The notes: generated by a model from the letters alone, not told the origin. A stretch of DNA of 64,000 nucleotides from Lactobacillus sp. LL6 (GCF_007570935.1 NZ_VLLR01000001.1:1116001-1180000), one strand, 5' to 3'. Counted from the first letter of the stretch, positions 1-8,831 are shown. Numbers and translations: made by a program.

Positions 1-1249
1 ATGAAATATAATCTGTACCATTTTCATTAAAAGATTTACTTTCTTCAAAATTAATCGCAAATCTTACCTTTTCCATATAAAGGTCTGCAAGTTCTCTCTT
101 AATTTTTTCTTCTAAAATATGAGCAACTTCTTCACGACTCCGATGTAATTCATTTGCTTGCTTAGACATTATTTTTTCTAAATTTGATAATTCAGTTTGA
201 ATTTCTTCTTCATCCAAGCCACCAGTTTCAAATTGTTTAAGTTCTCGTTGAATATTTTCATAAAACTTAAATACATCTTCTAAAGTTGGGCCATACTTCT
301 TTTTTAATGAATTTAACGTATCCAAGCGAGTAGTCACATATTGAAATCTTTCTTCATCAAAATCTAATTGATCCATTAAACTTGATAATTCACTTCTGGC
401 ATCCCCTAAAGCAAACACACCATCATCAACACTTTTAGCGAAATCCTTAAATTTATTACCAAATTCAGTCAAATCTTGCGCAGCATTTTGTGCATCACTT
501 AATAAAGTAGCGAGACCGTGTTCATCATCGTCATATAACTGCATAAAAAACTGGGCACTATCTGCTATTTTTTGATAGTTATTAAGTTCATTAAACTCTT
601 CTTCAAGTTTTTCATCTTCCTTTGGATCTTCTAAGTTAGCAGCATCTAACTCATCATTTTGAAACTGCAATATATCTTGCTTTTGCGCCAGTTCTTGTGC
701 ATCTTGGCGAAGATGACGCAATCGAGCAGTTAACTTTTGCCATTTATGATAATTTTCTTGATATTGAAGTAACTTCTGCTTGAAATCTTCAGAAGCATAG
801 TCATCCACTAAATATATTTGACGATCTTGATTCATTAGCATTTGTTGGTCATTCTGTCCATGAATATCAACTAAATACTTACCAATTTCTCTTAAAATAT
901 TAATCGTAGTTAATTGTCCATTAATTCTAACAACATTACGACCTTTAACAGCTAATTCTCTACTTACAATTAATTGATTATCATCATGGGGCAAGCCATA
1001 TTTATTACATAATTCAGAAATCTTGTCTTTTTGCTCTTCTAATTCAAATAAACCAGTGATAACGGCTTTTTTTTCACCGGAACGAATCATTTCTTTTTGA
1101 CCTCTTCCACCCATTAAAAGTGAAACAGCATCAATTAAAATTGACTTACCCGCACCAGTTTCTCCAATTAAAACCGTCATATTTTCTTGAAAGCGAACTT
1201 TTAAAGTTTTAATTATTGCAAAATTTTCAATATCCAGTTCAATAAGCAT
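1..1249 (-). CDS. recN: DNA repair protein RecN, partial (C-terminal end outside window)
   Basis: SMC-like ATPase that acts early in recombinational repair of double-strand breaks. The protein starts MLIELDIENFAIIKTLKVR, and a Walker A motif GETGAGKSILID follows about 30 residues in. A long charged region rich in Q, E, K and L comes next and fits the coiled-coil arm. About 416 residues are visible; the C-terminal Walker B half lies beyond the left edge. The ATG at 1249 has an AGGTGAAGG ribosome site that overlaps the end of the upstream tlyA-like gene, whose stop is at 1258-1260, so the two are probably cotranscribed and translationally coupled. The frame stays open to the window edge. Identification is firm; completeness cannot be judged. 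Confidence 0.95.
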   Translation of the reverse strand, partial: MLIELDIENFAIIKTLKVRFQENMTVLIGETGAGKSILIDAVSLLMGGRGQKEMIRSGEKKAVITGLFELEEQKDKISELCNKYGLPHDDNQLIVSRELAVKGRNVVRINGQLTTINILREIGKYLVDIHGQNDQQMLMNQDRQIYLVDDYASEDFKQKLLQYQENYHKWQKLTARLRHLRQDAQELAQKQDILQFQNDELDAANLEDPKEDEKLEEEFNELNNYQKIADSAQFFMQLYDDDEHGLATLLSDAQNAAQDLTEFGNKFKDFAKSVDDGVFALGDARSELSSLMDQLDFDEERFQYVTTRLDTLNSLKKKYGPTLEDVFKFYENIQRELKQFETGGLDEEEIQTELSNLEKIMSKQANELHRSREEVAHILEEKIKRELADLYMEKVRFAINFEESKSFNENGTDYIS

Positions 1250-1257
1250 ACCTTCAC

Positions 1258-2070
1258 CTAGAGCCCACTTACCGCATTAGCTACAACTTCTTCTGGAGTT
1301 CCAGTCCAAAGATTTTGACCACCTGCTAATTCATCTTTTTGTAAATGAATTAAAAATTCGATATTTCCTTTTCCACCCTTGATTGGAGAATAGTCAACAC
1401 CTAATACATTAAAACCAATTTTCATTGCTTCATTCATAGTATGTTCAATAACATCCTTATGAACTTCATGATCATGAACGATTCCATGTTTACCTACATT
1501 TTCAGGACCAGCTTCAAATTGAGGCTTAATTAAGCAAACTGCATCACACTTATCTTTTAAAATCGCATACATTGGTGGCATGATCAAATCCAAAGAAATA
1601 AATGAAACATCGGTCATTGCAAAATCTGGCATTCCTTCTTCAAAGTCTTCAGGTTTACTATAACGGAAATTTTGCTTTTCCATTACAATAACACGCGGAT
1701 CATCTCGAAGCTGCCAAGCTAATTGATTATAACCTACGTCCAAAGCGTAAACCATTTTAGCACCATTTTGTAAAGCTACATCAGTAAAACCACCAGTTGA
1801 AGCACCGATATCAAGACAAATTTTATTTGTCAAATCAATGTTAAAAACTTTTAGTGCCTTTTCTAGTTTAAAGCCTCCACGAGAAACATACTTTTTACCA
1901 TCGTCTTTTACGTAAAACTTTTCATCTTTTGGAAATTTAGTCCCACTCTTATCAATTCTTTGATGATTATGATCAGATACCAAACCTGCCATAATTGCAC
2001 GCTGAGCTTGAGTTCTAGAATGAAAAATCCCTTGTTCTGCTAATAATATATCTGCTCTTTCTTTTGCCAT
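1258..2070 (-). CDS. TlyA/YqxC family RNA 2'-O-methyltransferase
   Basis: 270 aa. An N-terminal S4 RNA-binding domain (residues 1-60, ERADILLAEQGIFHSRTQAQ) is followed by an FtsJ-like SAM methyltransferase fold: the SAM loop is CLDIGASTGGFTD from residue 85, with TDVSFISL at 153-160 and the catalytic-type lysine in IKPQFEAG at 181-188. In this family TlyA methylates 16S and 23S rRNA in mycobacteria; many Firmicutes homologues are labelled hemolysin without good support, so rRNA methylase is the safer call. It directly abuts the stop of the polyprenyl synthase gene upstream and is followed by recN, the usual Firmicutes order (ispA-dxs-yqxC-ahrC-recN in Bacillus, here without dxs and argR). Confidence 0.93.
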   Translation of the reverse strand: MAKERADILLAEQGIFHSRTQAQRAIMAGLVSDHNHQRIDKSGTKFPKDEKFYVKDDGKKYVSRGGFKLEKALKVFNIDLTNKICLDIGASTGGFTDVALQNGAKMVYALDVGYNQLAWQLRDDPRVIVMEKQNFRYSKPEDFEEGMPDFAMTDVSFISLDLIMPPMYAILKDKCDAVCLIKPQFEAGPENVGKHGIVHDHEVHKDVIEHTMNEAMKIGFNVLGVDYSPIKGGKGNIEFLIHLQKDELAGGQNLWTGTPEEVVANAVSGL

Positions 2071-2940
2071 TTATAATACCTTTTTATAAAGATCCAAAAA
2101 TCCAACTAATACTTCATTATTTAAGTCTTGTAAATCTTTTTTTGCTTGATCAATCAAATTTTGCAGCTCTTTACGACTTTTATCGATTCCAAGGAGGGTA
2201 AGGGTATTATTTTTACCCTCTTCTTCATCTTTGTGGGTTGCTTTTCCTGCTTCTTGAGTAGTTTCAACAACATCTACTAAATCATCATAAATTTGATAAG
2301 CACGTCCAAACTCACGCGCAAAATCAATTAATTTTACTTGTTTAATATCATCAGCATGAGCATAAATTGCCGCCATTTGAACACTAGCCTCAATTAAGCA
2401 TCCTGTTTTAAGCCATTCCATTTCATTGATAAAATTGGCGTCATTAGCAACTTTTTCATTATTTGTAGAATCGATATCTAAATATTGACCCCCCACCATT
2501 CCGTTTGGGCCAATAGCCTGAGTAATAACAGTTACAAGTCTAGCAGAATCACTTCCTTCTGCAATCCATTGAATTCCTAAAGGCAACAAAGCATCCCCTG
2601 CTAAAATAGCTTCTGCTTCTCCCCATTTTTTGTGACTTGTTAATTTACCTCGACGATAATCATCGTTATCCATTGCTGGTAAATCATCATGAATTAATGA
2701 ATAGGTATGAATTAATTCAATTCCACAGGCAATTTGAATCGCATTTTCATCAATTTCTTGTCCCAAAGAGTTTAAAGTTGATAAAAATAATAATGGTCTT
2801 AATCTTTTTCCCCCAGCCATAACTGAATAAGCCATTATTTGACTAATTTTTTTATTATGGATAGTTTCAGATAAATTTTTTTCTAAATAATCATTAATTA
2901 CTGGTGTCCACTGATCTTTAAAATATTGAAATGCTGTCAT
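2071..2940 (-). CDS. ispA: Polyprenyl diphosphate synthase (farnesyl/geranylgeranyl type)
   Basis: 289 aa trans-prenyltransferase that condenses isopentenyl diphosphate onto allylic diphosphates, supplying C15-C20 precursors in the cytoplasm. The first Asp-rich motif is HDDLPAMDND at residues 84-93 and the second is YDDLVD at 218-223. The GGKRLRPLLF motif near residue 43 binds diphosphate. The residues just before the first motif, HTYSLI, resemble short-chain (FPP) synthases. The gene lies 2 bp after xseB and directly abuts the methylase gene, so it belongs to the folD-xseA-xseB-ispA-tlyA-recN run. Exact chain length is inferred, not shown. Confidence 0.92.
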   Translation of the reverse strand: MTAFQYFKDQWTPVINDYLEKNLSETIHNKKISQIMAYSVMAGGKRLRPLLFLSTLNSLGQEIDENAIQIACGIELIHTYSLIHDDLPAMDNDDYRRGKLTSHKKWGEAEAILAGDALLPLGIQWIAEGSDSARLVTVITQAIGPNGMVGGQYLDIDSTNNEKVANDANFINEMEWLKTGCLIEASVQMAAIYAHADDIKQVKLIDFAREFGRAYQIYDDLVDVVETTQEAGKATHKDEEEGKNNTLTLLGIDKSRKELQNLIDQAKKDLQDLNNEVLVGFLDLYKKVL

Positions 2941-2942
2941 AA

Positions 2943-3182
2943 CTATTCCTCGGGTGCACTTGCATTAGTTGGATCAAGACGACGTTCACTGCCATCGCTA
3001 TCAATTAACTTAGCTACTGTTTCTTCGGCTTGTGTTAACTTTTTATCTAAATCTCGGCTAATTTGTACCCCTTCTTGAAATTCCTTAAGGGCATCTTCTA
3101 AAGGAACATTTCCATTTTCAAGATTATTAACGATTTTTTCTAATTCTGTTAATTGACTTTCAAAATTATTTTTAGCTGCCAT
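2943..3182 (-). CDS. xseB: Exodeoxyribonuclease VII small subunit
   Basis: 79 aa, the usual size for XseB. The body FESQLTELEKIVNNLENGNV is the family hallmark: a short helical hairpin with the pattern LE.IV..LE.G..PLE, then an acidic tail. Several copies assemble on each large subunit to form ExoVII, which degrades single-stranded DNA. The start overlaps the last base of xseA at 3182, an arrangement that supports translational coupling and fixed subunit stoichiometry. Confidence 0.96.
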   Translation of the reverse strand: MAAKNNFESQLTELEKIVNNLENGNVPLEDALKEFQEGVQISRDLDKKLTQAEETVAKLIDSDGSERRLDPTNASAPEE

Positions 3183-4531
3183 TATTTTCTCCTTATTGTT
3201 TCTACAGTTGCAGTGGCCTCGCCATCTTTAAAATGCAAATTCAACTCTTCTTTTTCTGATATGTGCTCAATAGAGCTGACAGTTTTGCTTTTATCATCAG
3301 TCACATATACATATCCACGCTCTAATGTTTTCAATGGACTATAATCATCAAGCTGCTGAACAACCTGTGAAAAAGTATTTCTCTTATTTACTAAATAATG
3401 TTTTATATTATCAAAAAGTTGCTTTTGATAAAAAACATTTTCTTGTTGCAAGCGCACAATTTTTTTATCGGGATTTGCACTTAATAAACGCTGCTTCAAC
3501 AAATTATAATCTTGATGTGAAGTATTTAACACATTTTTTATGCTACTTTGCAAGCGATTTTTTAATATATCAACCATCTGTATCTGTTGATCATAAAGTC
3601 TAGTCGGTTCACGCATAACAATAGAATTATTAATTTGATTTAGCCTTTCACGCTTTTGTCTAATTAGTGACTGAATACTTGCCTGCATCCTACTTTCAAG
3701 TTGATGTAATTTAATCAATTCATCTGATAAATTGGGTGTTGCATATTCCGCAGCTGCTGTAGGAGTAGCGGCACGTTGATCAGCTGCCAAATCACAAAGA
3801 GTAGTATCAGTTTCATGTCCTACTGAAGAAATAACAGGAATAGGCATATTATAGACTGCCCTTACTACCTCTTCTTCATTAAATGGCCATAAATCTTCTA
3901 AAGAACCGCCCCCACGTCCAATTATCATAACATCATATTCATCTTTTTTAGCTGCAATTTGTTTCATTGCATTCACTAAAGAATCCGCAGCTAGTTCTCC
4001 TTGTACTTGAGCTGGAAACAAATCAATTTCAGCATGAGGAAAACGACGATTAGCAGTAACCATAATATCATGAATTACTGCCCCAGATGCACTAGTGACA
4101 ACAGCAATTTTATCAGGAAAATGAGGTAATTGTCTTTTATGGTCTAGATTAAATAAACCTTCATTACTTAATTTTGCTTGAAGTTGTTTAAATTGCTCAT
4201 ATAATGCTCCAAGCCCGGCTGGCTCCATTTGCTCTGCATAAAATTGATATGAACCTTGTGGTCCATATACACTTACATATCCAACAACGTAAACTTTCAT
4301 CCCCTCTTCTGGTTTAAATTTCACCTTATCAAAAAAGGAACGAAACATTACTACATTGATTTTTGACTTTTCATCTTTTAATGAAAAATATTGATGGGAA
4401 TTTCTACGAAAGCGAAAATTAGATAACTCACCTTGTAAAAACACTTTATGTAAATAAGGGTCATTTTTGAATTTTTGTGTAATATAATAATTCAAATCCG
4501 TAACTGTTAAATAATTATTTTCGCTTGTCAT
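3182..4531 (-). CDS. xseA: Exodeoxyribonuclease VII large subunit
   Basis: 449 aa, full family length. An N-terminal OB-fold (about residues 6-105, LTVTDLNYYITQKFKNDP) is followed by the catalytic core with VVTSASGAVIHDI and VMIIGRGGGSLEDLWPFN, motifs conserved in all XseA proteins. The C-terminal third is a long helical region that carries the small subunits. ExoVII trims single-stranded DNA into short oligonucleotides during repair. The start overlaps folD by 17 bases and the stop overlaps xseB by one base. Confidence 0.97.
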   Translation of the reverse strand: MTSENNYLTVTDLNYYITQKFKNDPYLHKVFLQGELSNFRFRRNSHQYFSLKDEKSKINVVMFRSFFDKVKFKPEEGMKVYVVGYVSVYGPQGSYQFYAEQMEPAGLGALYEQFKQLQAKLSNEGLFNLDHKRQLPHFPDKIAVVTSASGAVIHDIMVTANRRFPHAEIDLFPAQVQGELAADSLVNAMKQIAAKKDEYDVMIIGRGGGSLEDLWPFNEEEVVRAVYNMPIPVISSVGHETDTTLCDLAADQRAATPTAAAEYATPNLSDELIKLHQLESRMQASIQSLIRQKRERLNQINNSIVMREPTRLYDQQIQMVDILKNRLQSSIKNVLNTSHQDYNLLKQRLLSANPDKKIVRLQQENVFYQKQLFDNIKHYLVNKRNTFSQVVQQLDDYSPLKTLERGYVYVTDDKSKTVSSIEHISEKEELNLHFKDGEATATVETIRRK

Positions 4532-5369
4532 AAGCTCTCCTTGTTAACTTAATAACTTGCTCCATCAAAAATTCAACAGTTAACGGACCTACTCCACCAG
4601 GAACTGGAGTAATCATGCTGGCTTTAGGTTCAACTTCATTAAAAGCAACATCTCCTACTAAATGACCATTAATATGATTAATACCCACATCAATAACTAT
4701 TGCGCCATCTTTTACCATATCGCCAGTTACCAAATTAGCTTGACCAGCCGCAGAAACTAAAATATCTGCCATTTTAGTATATTCAGATAAATTTTTAGTT
4801 GCTAAATGAAGGATAGAAACTGTAGCATTTTTTTCAAGCATTAAAGCTGCTAAGGGCTTACCAACAATATTGCTGCGACCAATAATCACAGCATTTTTCC
4901 CCTCTAAGTTAACTCCATAATAATCTAATAATGCCATAATACCATCGGCAGTAGCAGGTTCTACAAAATGATCCTCCTGCCATAAACGCCCAATATTACT
5001 TGGAGTTAGACCATCTACATCTTTTTCTGGGTCAATTCGTTCAAGAACTCGATTAACATTAATGTGATCTGGTGCAGGAAGCTGAACCATTATTCCATGT
5101 ACTTTAGGATCAGCATTTAATTTATCAATTAATGCCAAAACTTCTTCCTCTGTTTCAGTTTTAGGTAATTGATAAATTTTTTGAATTATTCCAACACTCT
5201 CAGCGCGACGCTTTTTAGTATGGACATAAACTTTGCTAGCAGGATTGTCTCCAATATTAATTACGCAAAAATATGGTTCAATTCCCTCAGCTTTTAATTC
5301 TTCTACTTTTTTCTTTAATTTTTCTGCTCGTAAATTTGCAAAAGCTTTTCCATCAAGAATTTTTCCCAT
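4515..5369 (-). CDS. folD: Bifunctional methylenetetrahydrofolate dehydrogenase/cyclohydrolase
   Basis: 284 aa. It interconverts 5,10-methylene-THF and 10-formyl-THF, feeding purine and formyl-Met synthesis in the cytoplasm. Visible motifs are YVHTKKR with the catalytic lysine near residue 52, VQLPAPDHIN, PEKDVDGLTPSNIGRL, the NADP loop GRSNIVGKPLAALML and the C-terminal TPVPGGVGPLT. An AAAGGAAC ribosome site lies 8 bases before the ATG. An intrinsic terminator separates it from nusB upstream, while xseA overlaps its 3' end. A 5-FTHF cyclo-ligase of the same folate branch is encoded near 55 kb. Confidence 0.97.
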   Translation of the reverse strand: MGKILDGKAFANLRAEKLKKKVEELKAEGIEPYFCVINIGDNPASKVYVHTKKRRAESVGIIQKIYQLPKTETEEEVLALIDKLNADPKVHGIMVQLPAPDHINVNRVLERIDPEKDVDGLTPSNIGRLWQEDHFVEPATADGIMALLDYYGVNLEGKNAVIIGRSNIVGKPLAALMLEKNATVSILHLATKNLSEYTKMADILVSAAGQANLVTGDMVKDGAIVIDVGINHINGHLVGDVAFNEVEPKASMITPVPGGVGPLTVEFLMEQVIKLTRRAYDKRK

Positions 5370-5389
5370 TTAATCAGTTCCTTTCATAG

Positions 5390-5418
5390 CAAAAATAGCC
5401 GGCAAAATGCCGGCTATT
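5390..5418 (-). terminator. Intrinsic terminator between nusB and folD
   Basis: On the minus strand an 11-bp perfect stem, AATAGCCGGCA / TGCCGGCTATT with a 3-base loop, ends in TATTTTTG. It lies between the nusB stop and the folD ribosome site, so it should reduce read-through from efp-asp23-nusB into folD-xseAB. Confidence 0.85.
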
Positions 5419-5425
5419 AGTTTTA

Positions 5426-5821
5426 TTATTTAACGAAGTTTGCTAAAATCCCATTAACAAATGGCTTTGCCTTTGGATCAGCAAATTCATCACATAAGTT
5501 TAAAGCTTCACTAACCGCTGCCTTAGGCTCAATTTCGTCACTATACTTAATTTCGTATAAAGCAACTTCCAAAATTGCAATTGTAGTTTGATTGATTCTA
5601 GATAACTTCCAGCCCTTTTTTAAGTGACTAGAAATTTCATCTTCAAGTTCACTACGCTTTGCAATAATGCTTTCAATAAGAGTCTTTGAATAGGCAGAAA
5701 GCTCTTTTAAATCAAGCGTTTGTACGGTTTTGGCTTCAACTTCTGCAGCAGAGTAAGTTGGTTCTTGATTTGCCAAGTATACTGCTTGCATTGCAACCTT
5801 ACGACTTTCGTGTTGATTCAT
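5426..5821 (-). CDS. nusB: Transcription antitermination factor NusB
   Basis: 131 aa all-helical protein. It starts MNQHESRKVAMQAVYLANQE (family pattern R..A.QALY) and ends with ISEAL-type helices followed by DPKAKPFVNGILANF, which matches the conserved NusB C-terminus. It binds boxA RNA with S10 (NusE) to support antitermination of rRNA operons. The ATG at 5821 directly follows the stop of the Asp23 gene, and a terminator follows the gene. The same efp-asp23-nusB-folD order is typical of Bacilli. Confidence 0.96.
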   Translation of the reverse strand: MNQHESRKVAMQAVYLANQEPTYSAAEVEAKTVQTLDLKELSAYSKTLIESIIAKRSELEDEISSHLKKGWKLSRINQTTIAILEVALYEIKYSDEIEPKAAVSEALNLCDEFADPKAKPFVNGILANFVK

Positions 5822-6253
5822 TTACTTATCTTTATCCTCCGGAAACAGCTCTGAAGTGACCTCTTCTGCATTCTTCTCATCTTCTGGAAAAACAAGGCAC
5901 ACCACATGAACATTAATTGCTTTAAGTTCAAGATCAGTCATTTGAACAAGCTGTGCTTTTAGTGCTTTTTGCAAATTAGTTGCTACAACTGGAACATTGA
6001 CACCGCTGTTAAGGTAAACATAAACATCAGCGACTAATTTTTTATCATCGTCAACACTTACATTTACACCTTTACCGCGGTCTTCTCGTCCTAGAACCCA
6101 ATTAAGACCAGACTTAAGACTGCCACGCATTCCAGCAACGCCATCAATTTTTTCAGCAGCAATGCCCAAAATAACTTCAAGAACACTAGGATCTATCTTA
6201 ATTTGTTCGCCGTTTTCTTCGCCGCTTAAGAGAATTTTTGAACTATCTGCCAT
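5822..6253 (-). CDS. Asp23/Gls24 family protein (YqhY-like)
   Basis: 143 aa. The core, residues 18-120, has the family pattern: IKIDPSVLEVILGIAAEKI, then GVAGMRGS, then YVYLNSGVNVPVVA. Charged tails flank it. In Bacillus the homologue YqhY sits at the same place between accBC/efp and nusB and has been linked to control of acetyl-CoA carboxylase; Asp23 relatives associate with the membrane under envelope stress. No catalytic residues are evident. Position 17 bp after efp and directly before nusB indicates cotranscription. Its role in this organism is inferred only from synteny. Confidence 0.9.
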   Translation of the reverse strand: MADSSKILLSGEENGEQIKIDPSVLEVILGIAAEKIDGVAGMRGSLKSGLNWVLGREDRGKGVNVSVDDDKKLVADVYVYLNSGVNVPVVATNLQKALKAQLVQMTDLELKAINVHVVCLVFPEDEKNAEEVTSELFPEDKDK

Positions 6254-6270
6254 AATATTACCTCAAAAAA

Positions 6271-6840
6271 CTACTTATTAGCACGTGATACGTAACTACC
6301 ATCAGCTGTGTTAATAGTCAATACATCGCCTTCATTAATAAAGAATGGAACATTAACTACTAAACCAGTTTCCATAGTTGCAGGCTTACCACCACCTGAT
6401 GAAGTATCACCTTTAATATTTGGTTCAGTCTTAGCTACCTTAAGGTCAACTGTGTTAGGCAATTGAATACCTAAAGTTTCACCTTCGTGCGTAATTACAC
6501 TAACATTCATATTTTCAAGTAAGTACTTGGATTCTTCTTCAACTTGTTCATTTGGAATTGCTAATTGGTCATAAGTTGAAGTATCCATAAATACATAACT
6601 TGAACCGTCATTGTATAAGTATTGCATTGACTTGGTTTGGATATCGGCAGTTTCAACTTTAGCAGTTGAACGGAAAGTATTTTCTTGAACTGCACCAGTA
6701 CGTAAACTCTTAAGCTTTGAACGTACAAAGGCACTACCCTTACCTGGTTTTACGTGTTGGAATTCAATGATACGCCATAAATCATTGTTATATTGAATAG
6801 TTAAGCCGTTCTTGAATTCGTTAACTGAAATCATTGTCAT
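6271..6840 (-). CDS. efp: Elongation factor P
   Basis: 189 aa, three beta-barrel domains. It rescues ribosomes stalled at polyproline. The modifiable loop VKPGKGSAF places the lysine at residue 34 of this start, or 32 if the ATG two codons later (MISVNEF) is used; in B. subtilis the equivalent Lys32 carries 5-aminopentanol. GAGGG lies 7 bases before the first ATG and 13 before the second, which favours the first. The C-terminal signature [12 protein letters not shown] is present. The gene follows an Xaa-Pro peptidase gene, a neighbour pair common in Bacilli. Confidence 0.97.
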   Translation of the reverse strand: MTMISVNEFKNGLTIQYNNDLWRIIEFQHVKPGKGSAFVRSKLKSLRTGAVQENTFRSTAKVETADIQTKSMQYLYNDGSSYVFMDTSTYDQLAIPNEQVEEESKYLLENMNVSVITHEGETLGIQLPNTVDLKVAKTEPNIKGDTSSGGGKPATMETGLVVNVPFFINEGDVLTINTADGSYVSRANK

Positions 6841-6912
6841 ATTAGTTCCCTCATTTCTACACTATCTATGTTACCAATTTAAGCGCGATTTGGCTATAAA
6901 TAATCTTCAGAT

Positions 6913-8022
6913 TTATAGAGAAAGTAATTCATTTTTTGGCAAATTAGATAAAACTTCAGGTTCTTCACCATTAATCAAAACATCATCTTCTATCCTAACG
7001 CCACCTTTTTCTGGAAGATAAATTCCCGGTTCAACAGTATGAATCATATTATCTGTTAATTTTTGCTTAGCAAAAGGCATAGATGGCTGACATAATTCAT
7101 GAAGTTCTAATCCGATACCATGACCAATTCCATGTCCAAAATATTGACCATATCCAGCTTGAGCAATATATTCACGAGCTGCTTGATCAACATCTCTACC
7201 GTAGTTTCCTCTAGTTGCCTTTTCAATGCCACGTCTTTGGGCTTCGAGGACAATTTCATAAATCTTTTTAAGTTCAGGATCAACTTTTCCTACAGATACT
7301 GTACGCGTAATATCTGCTGCATAACCATTATAAAAACTTCCGAAATCAATAACAATCATGTCACCATCTTCAATTATTTTATCGCTTGCTACTCCATGAG
7401 CCCAAGCAGAACGCAGACCAGAGGCAACAATTGTATCAAAATCGGGACCGTCGCCACCATTAATTTTAAAAAGATAATCAAGCTTAGCTGCAATATCTTT
7501 TTCTTTCGCACCTACTTTTATCATAGGTAAAATTTCATTAAAACTTTCCATTGAAATATTAATTGCTTTTTTTAAAGCTTCAATTTCAAGTTTATCCTTG
7601 ACATTACGAACTTGCTCAACTAGTTCTTCACATATCTCAAAGTTTAACTCTGGATTAAGCTGTTTAAGCTTTTCATATTCTGTAGCTGAAACAAATTCGC
7701 CTTCAATGAGCACTTTCTTTAAGTTTAAAGTTTTTAAAATCTTACTAATTTCTTCATAATCACTATTGTGCTTCATGATAACATTTAATTCACCAGGAGC
7801 TTGAGCTTTTATTTGATCAGCAAAACGTGAATCTGATAATAAAATTCGATCTCCAGCAGCTGTTAAAATTAGTTGTGCTTCTTCACCTGTAAAATTCGTA
7901 AGATAACGATAATTAGGCTCGCTATAAATAATTAAAGCATCTGCACCTTCTTTTTTTATCAAATTCGTCGTTTTCAAAATACGCTGATTAATTAAACTTA
8001 ACAATTCTTGTTCTTTGCTCAT
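6913..8022 (-). CDS. pepP: Xaa-Pro aminopeptidase (M24B, YqhT/PepP type)
   Basis: 369 aa from the chosen start. Creatinase-like N-terminal domain, then a pita-bread M24 domain with the five metal ligands in VIDFGSFYNGYAADITRT (two Asp), GHGIGHGIGLELHE (His), VEPGIYL (Glu) and RIEDDVLI (Glu). It releases the N-terminal residue from peptides with Pro in position two, in the cytoplasm. The frame is open to 8055, but ATG 8022 (MSKEQELLS) has AAGGGGC 8-9 bases upstream, and the longer form would run into the rpmA terminator. Together with PepX at 17.7 kb it serves proline-rich peptide use, as expected of a lactobacillus fed on casein or host peptides. Confidence 0.93.
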   Translation of the reverse strand: MSKEQELLSLINQRILKTTNLIKKEGADALIIYSEPNYRYLTNFTGEEAQLILTAAGDRILLSDSRFADQIKAQAPGELNVIMKHNSDYEEISKILKTLNLKKVLIEGEFVSATEYEKLKQLNPELNFEICEELVEQVRNVKDKLEIEALKKAINISMESFNEILPMIKVGAKEKDIAAKLDYLFKINGGDGPDFDTIVASGLRSAWAHGVASDKIIEDGDMIVIDFGSFYNGYAADITRTVSVGKVDPELKKIYEIVLEAQRRGIEKATRGNYGRDVDQAAREYIAQAGYGQYFGHGIGHGIGLELHELCQPSMPFAKQKLTDNMIHTVEPGIYLPEKGGVRIEDDVLINGEEPEVLSNLPKNELLSL

Positions 8023-8044
8023 CTTTAAAAGCCCCTTATATGTT

Positions 8045-8078
8045 AAAAAAGGCAAGAGCTACTTGCTCCTGCCTTTTT
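8045..8078 (-). terminator. Intrinsic terminator after rpmA
   Basis: A 9-bp stem (GGCAGGAGC / GCTCTTGCC, one G-U) followed by six T on the minus strand, 13 bases after the rpmA stop. It closes the rplU-rpmA transcript before the peptidase gene. Confidence 0.88.
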
Positions 8079-8091
8079 AATTAGAACTGTC

Positions 8092-8382
8092 TTATTCTGC
8101 TTCGTCAGCTGGAATAACAGAAACTTGCTTTCTGTATTTGCCAAGACGTTCAAACTTAACAGTACCGTTTACCAATGCAAACAAAGTGTCATCGCCACCG
8201 CGACCAACATTTGCACCTGGGTGAATCTTAGTACCACGTTGACGGTAAATAATTGAACCTGCGTGGATGTCTTGACCGTCACCAACTTTTGCGCCTAAAC
8301 GACGACCAGCTGAGTTACGACCGTTAGCAGTAGAACCGCCACCCTTGTGGTGGGCAAATAATTTCAAACCTAAAATATTCAT
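8092..8382 (-). CDS. rpmA: 50S ribosomal protein L27
   Basis: 96 aa. The core begins [21 protein letters not shown] and contains [21 protein letters not shown], both diagnostic of L27. A short N-terminal extension, MNILGLKLF, precedes the core. This matches the Firmicutes-type leader that must be removed by the cysteine protease Prp so that the L27 N-terminus can reach the peptidyl-transferase centre. In most Firmicutes the prp (ysxB) gene lies between rplU and rpmA; here the gap is 18 bp and holds only the AGAGGTG ribosome site. See findings. Confidence 0.97.
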   Translation of the reverse strand: MNILGLKLFAHHKGGGSTANGRNSAGRRLGAKVGDGQDIHAGSIIYRQRGTKIHPGANVGRGGDDTLFALVNGTVKFERLGKYRKQVSVIPADEAE

Positions 8383-8400
8383 TATTGTTTCACCTCTGAA

Positions 8401-8712
8401 TTAAGCTTCAATCTTTTCAACTGTAACCTTAGTGTAAGGTTGACGGTGACCATACTTAGTGTGTGAGTGCTTCTTTGGCTTGTATTTGAAAGTTACAACT
8501 TTCTTTTCCTTGCCTTGCTTTTCAACTTTAGCAGTAACCTTAGCACCTTCAACTAATGGAGTACCAACTTTAACATCGCCATCATTAGCTACAAGGATAA
8601 CTTGGTCAAAGGTAACGTTTGAACCTTCTTCTGCATCAAGCTTTTCAACAAAGATTGCTTCACCTTCAGCAACCTTGTATTGCTTACCACCGGTCTTAAT
8701 AATTGCGTACAT
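8401..8712 (-). CDS. rplU: 50S ribosomal protein L21
   Basis: 103 aa, standard length. [25 protein letters not shown] and the C-terminal [20 protein letters not shown] are conserved L21 segments; the protein binds 23S rRNA near L20. A GGAGGTG ribosome site precedes the ATG. It is the first gene of the rplU-rpmA transcript and sits behind a structured leader (8713-8831) with its own promoter. Confidence 0.98.
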   Translation of the reverse strand: MYAIIKTGGKQYKVAEGEAIFVEKLDAEEGSNVTFDQVILVANDGDVKVGTPLVEGAKVTAKVEKQGKEKKVVTFKYKPKKHSHTKYGHRQPYTKVTVEKIEA

Positions 8713-8831
8713 TTGTACACCTCCGTAAAATACTTAGACTCGCCGAATTGGGGTGCTTTCTACTTCGAAAGACTTCTAACCCGCAATCGTGCGGTTGCAG
8801 ATGTGGAGGTCTCCACAAATACAACTACTAC
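8713..8831 (-). ncRNA. Ribosomal protein L21 leader RNA (cis-regulatory)
   Basis: Between the rplU promoter and start lies about 120 nt of GC-richer, structured sequence in an AT-rich genome. On the minus strand it contains a hairpin GTGGA-GACC-TCCAC, then CCGCA-CGAT-TGCGG with perfect 5-bp arms, a purine-rich GAAGTAGAAAGC segment and the GGAGGTG ribosome site. Position and hairpin order fit the known L21 leader family of Firmicutes, thought to mediate autogenous control. Covariance-model scoring was not possible here. Confidence 0.75.

Noticed and set aside
7120-7530. 136-codon plus-strand ORF inside pepP
   Set aside because: Serine- and isoleucine-rich shadow with no ribosome site, fully inside a well-supported minus-strand gene.
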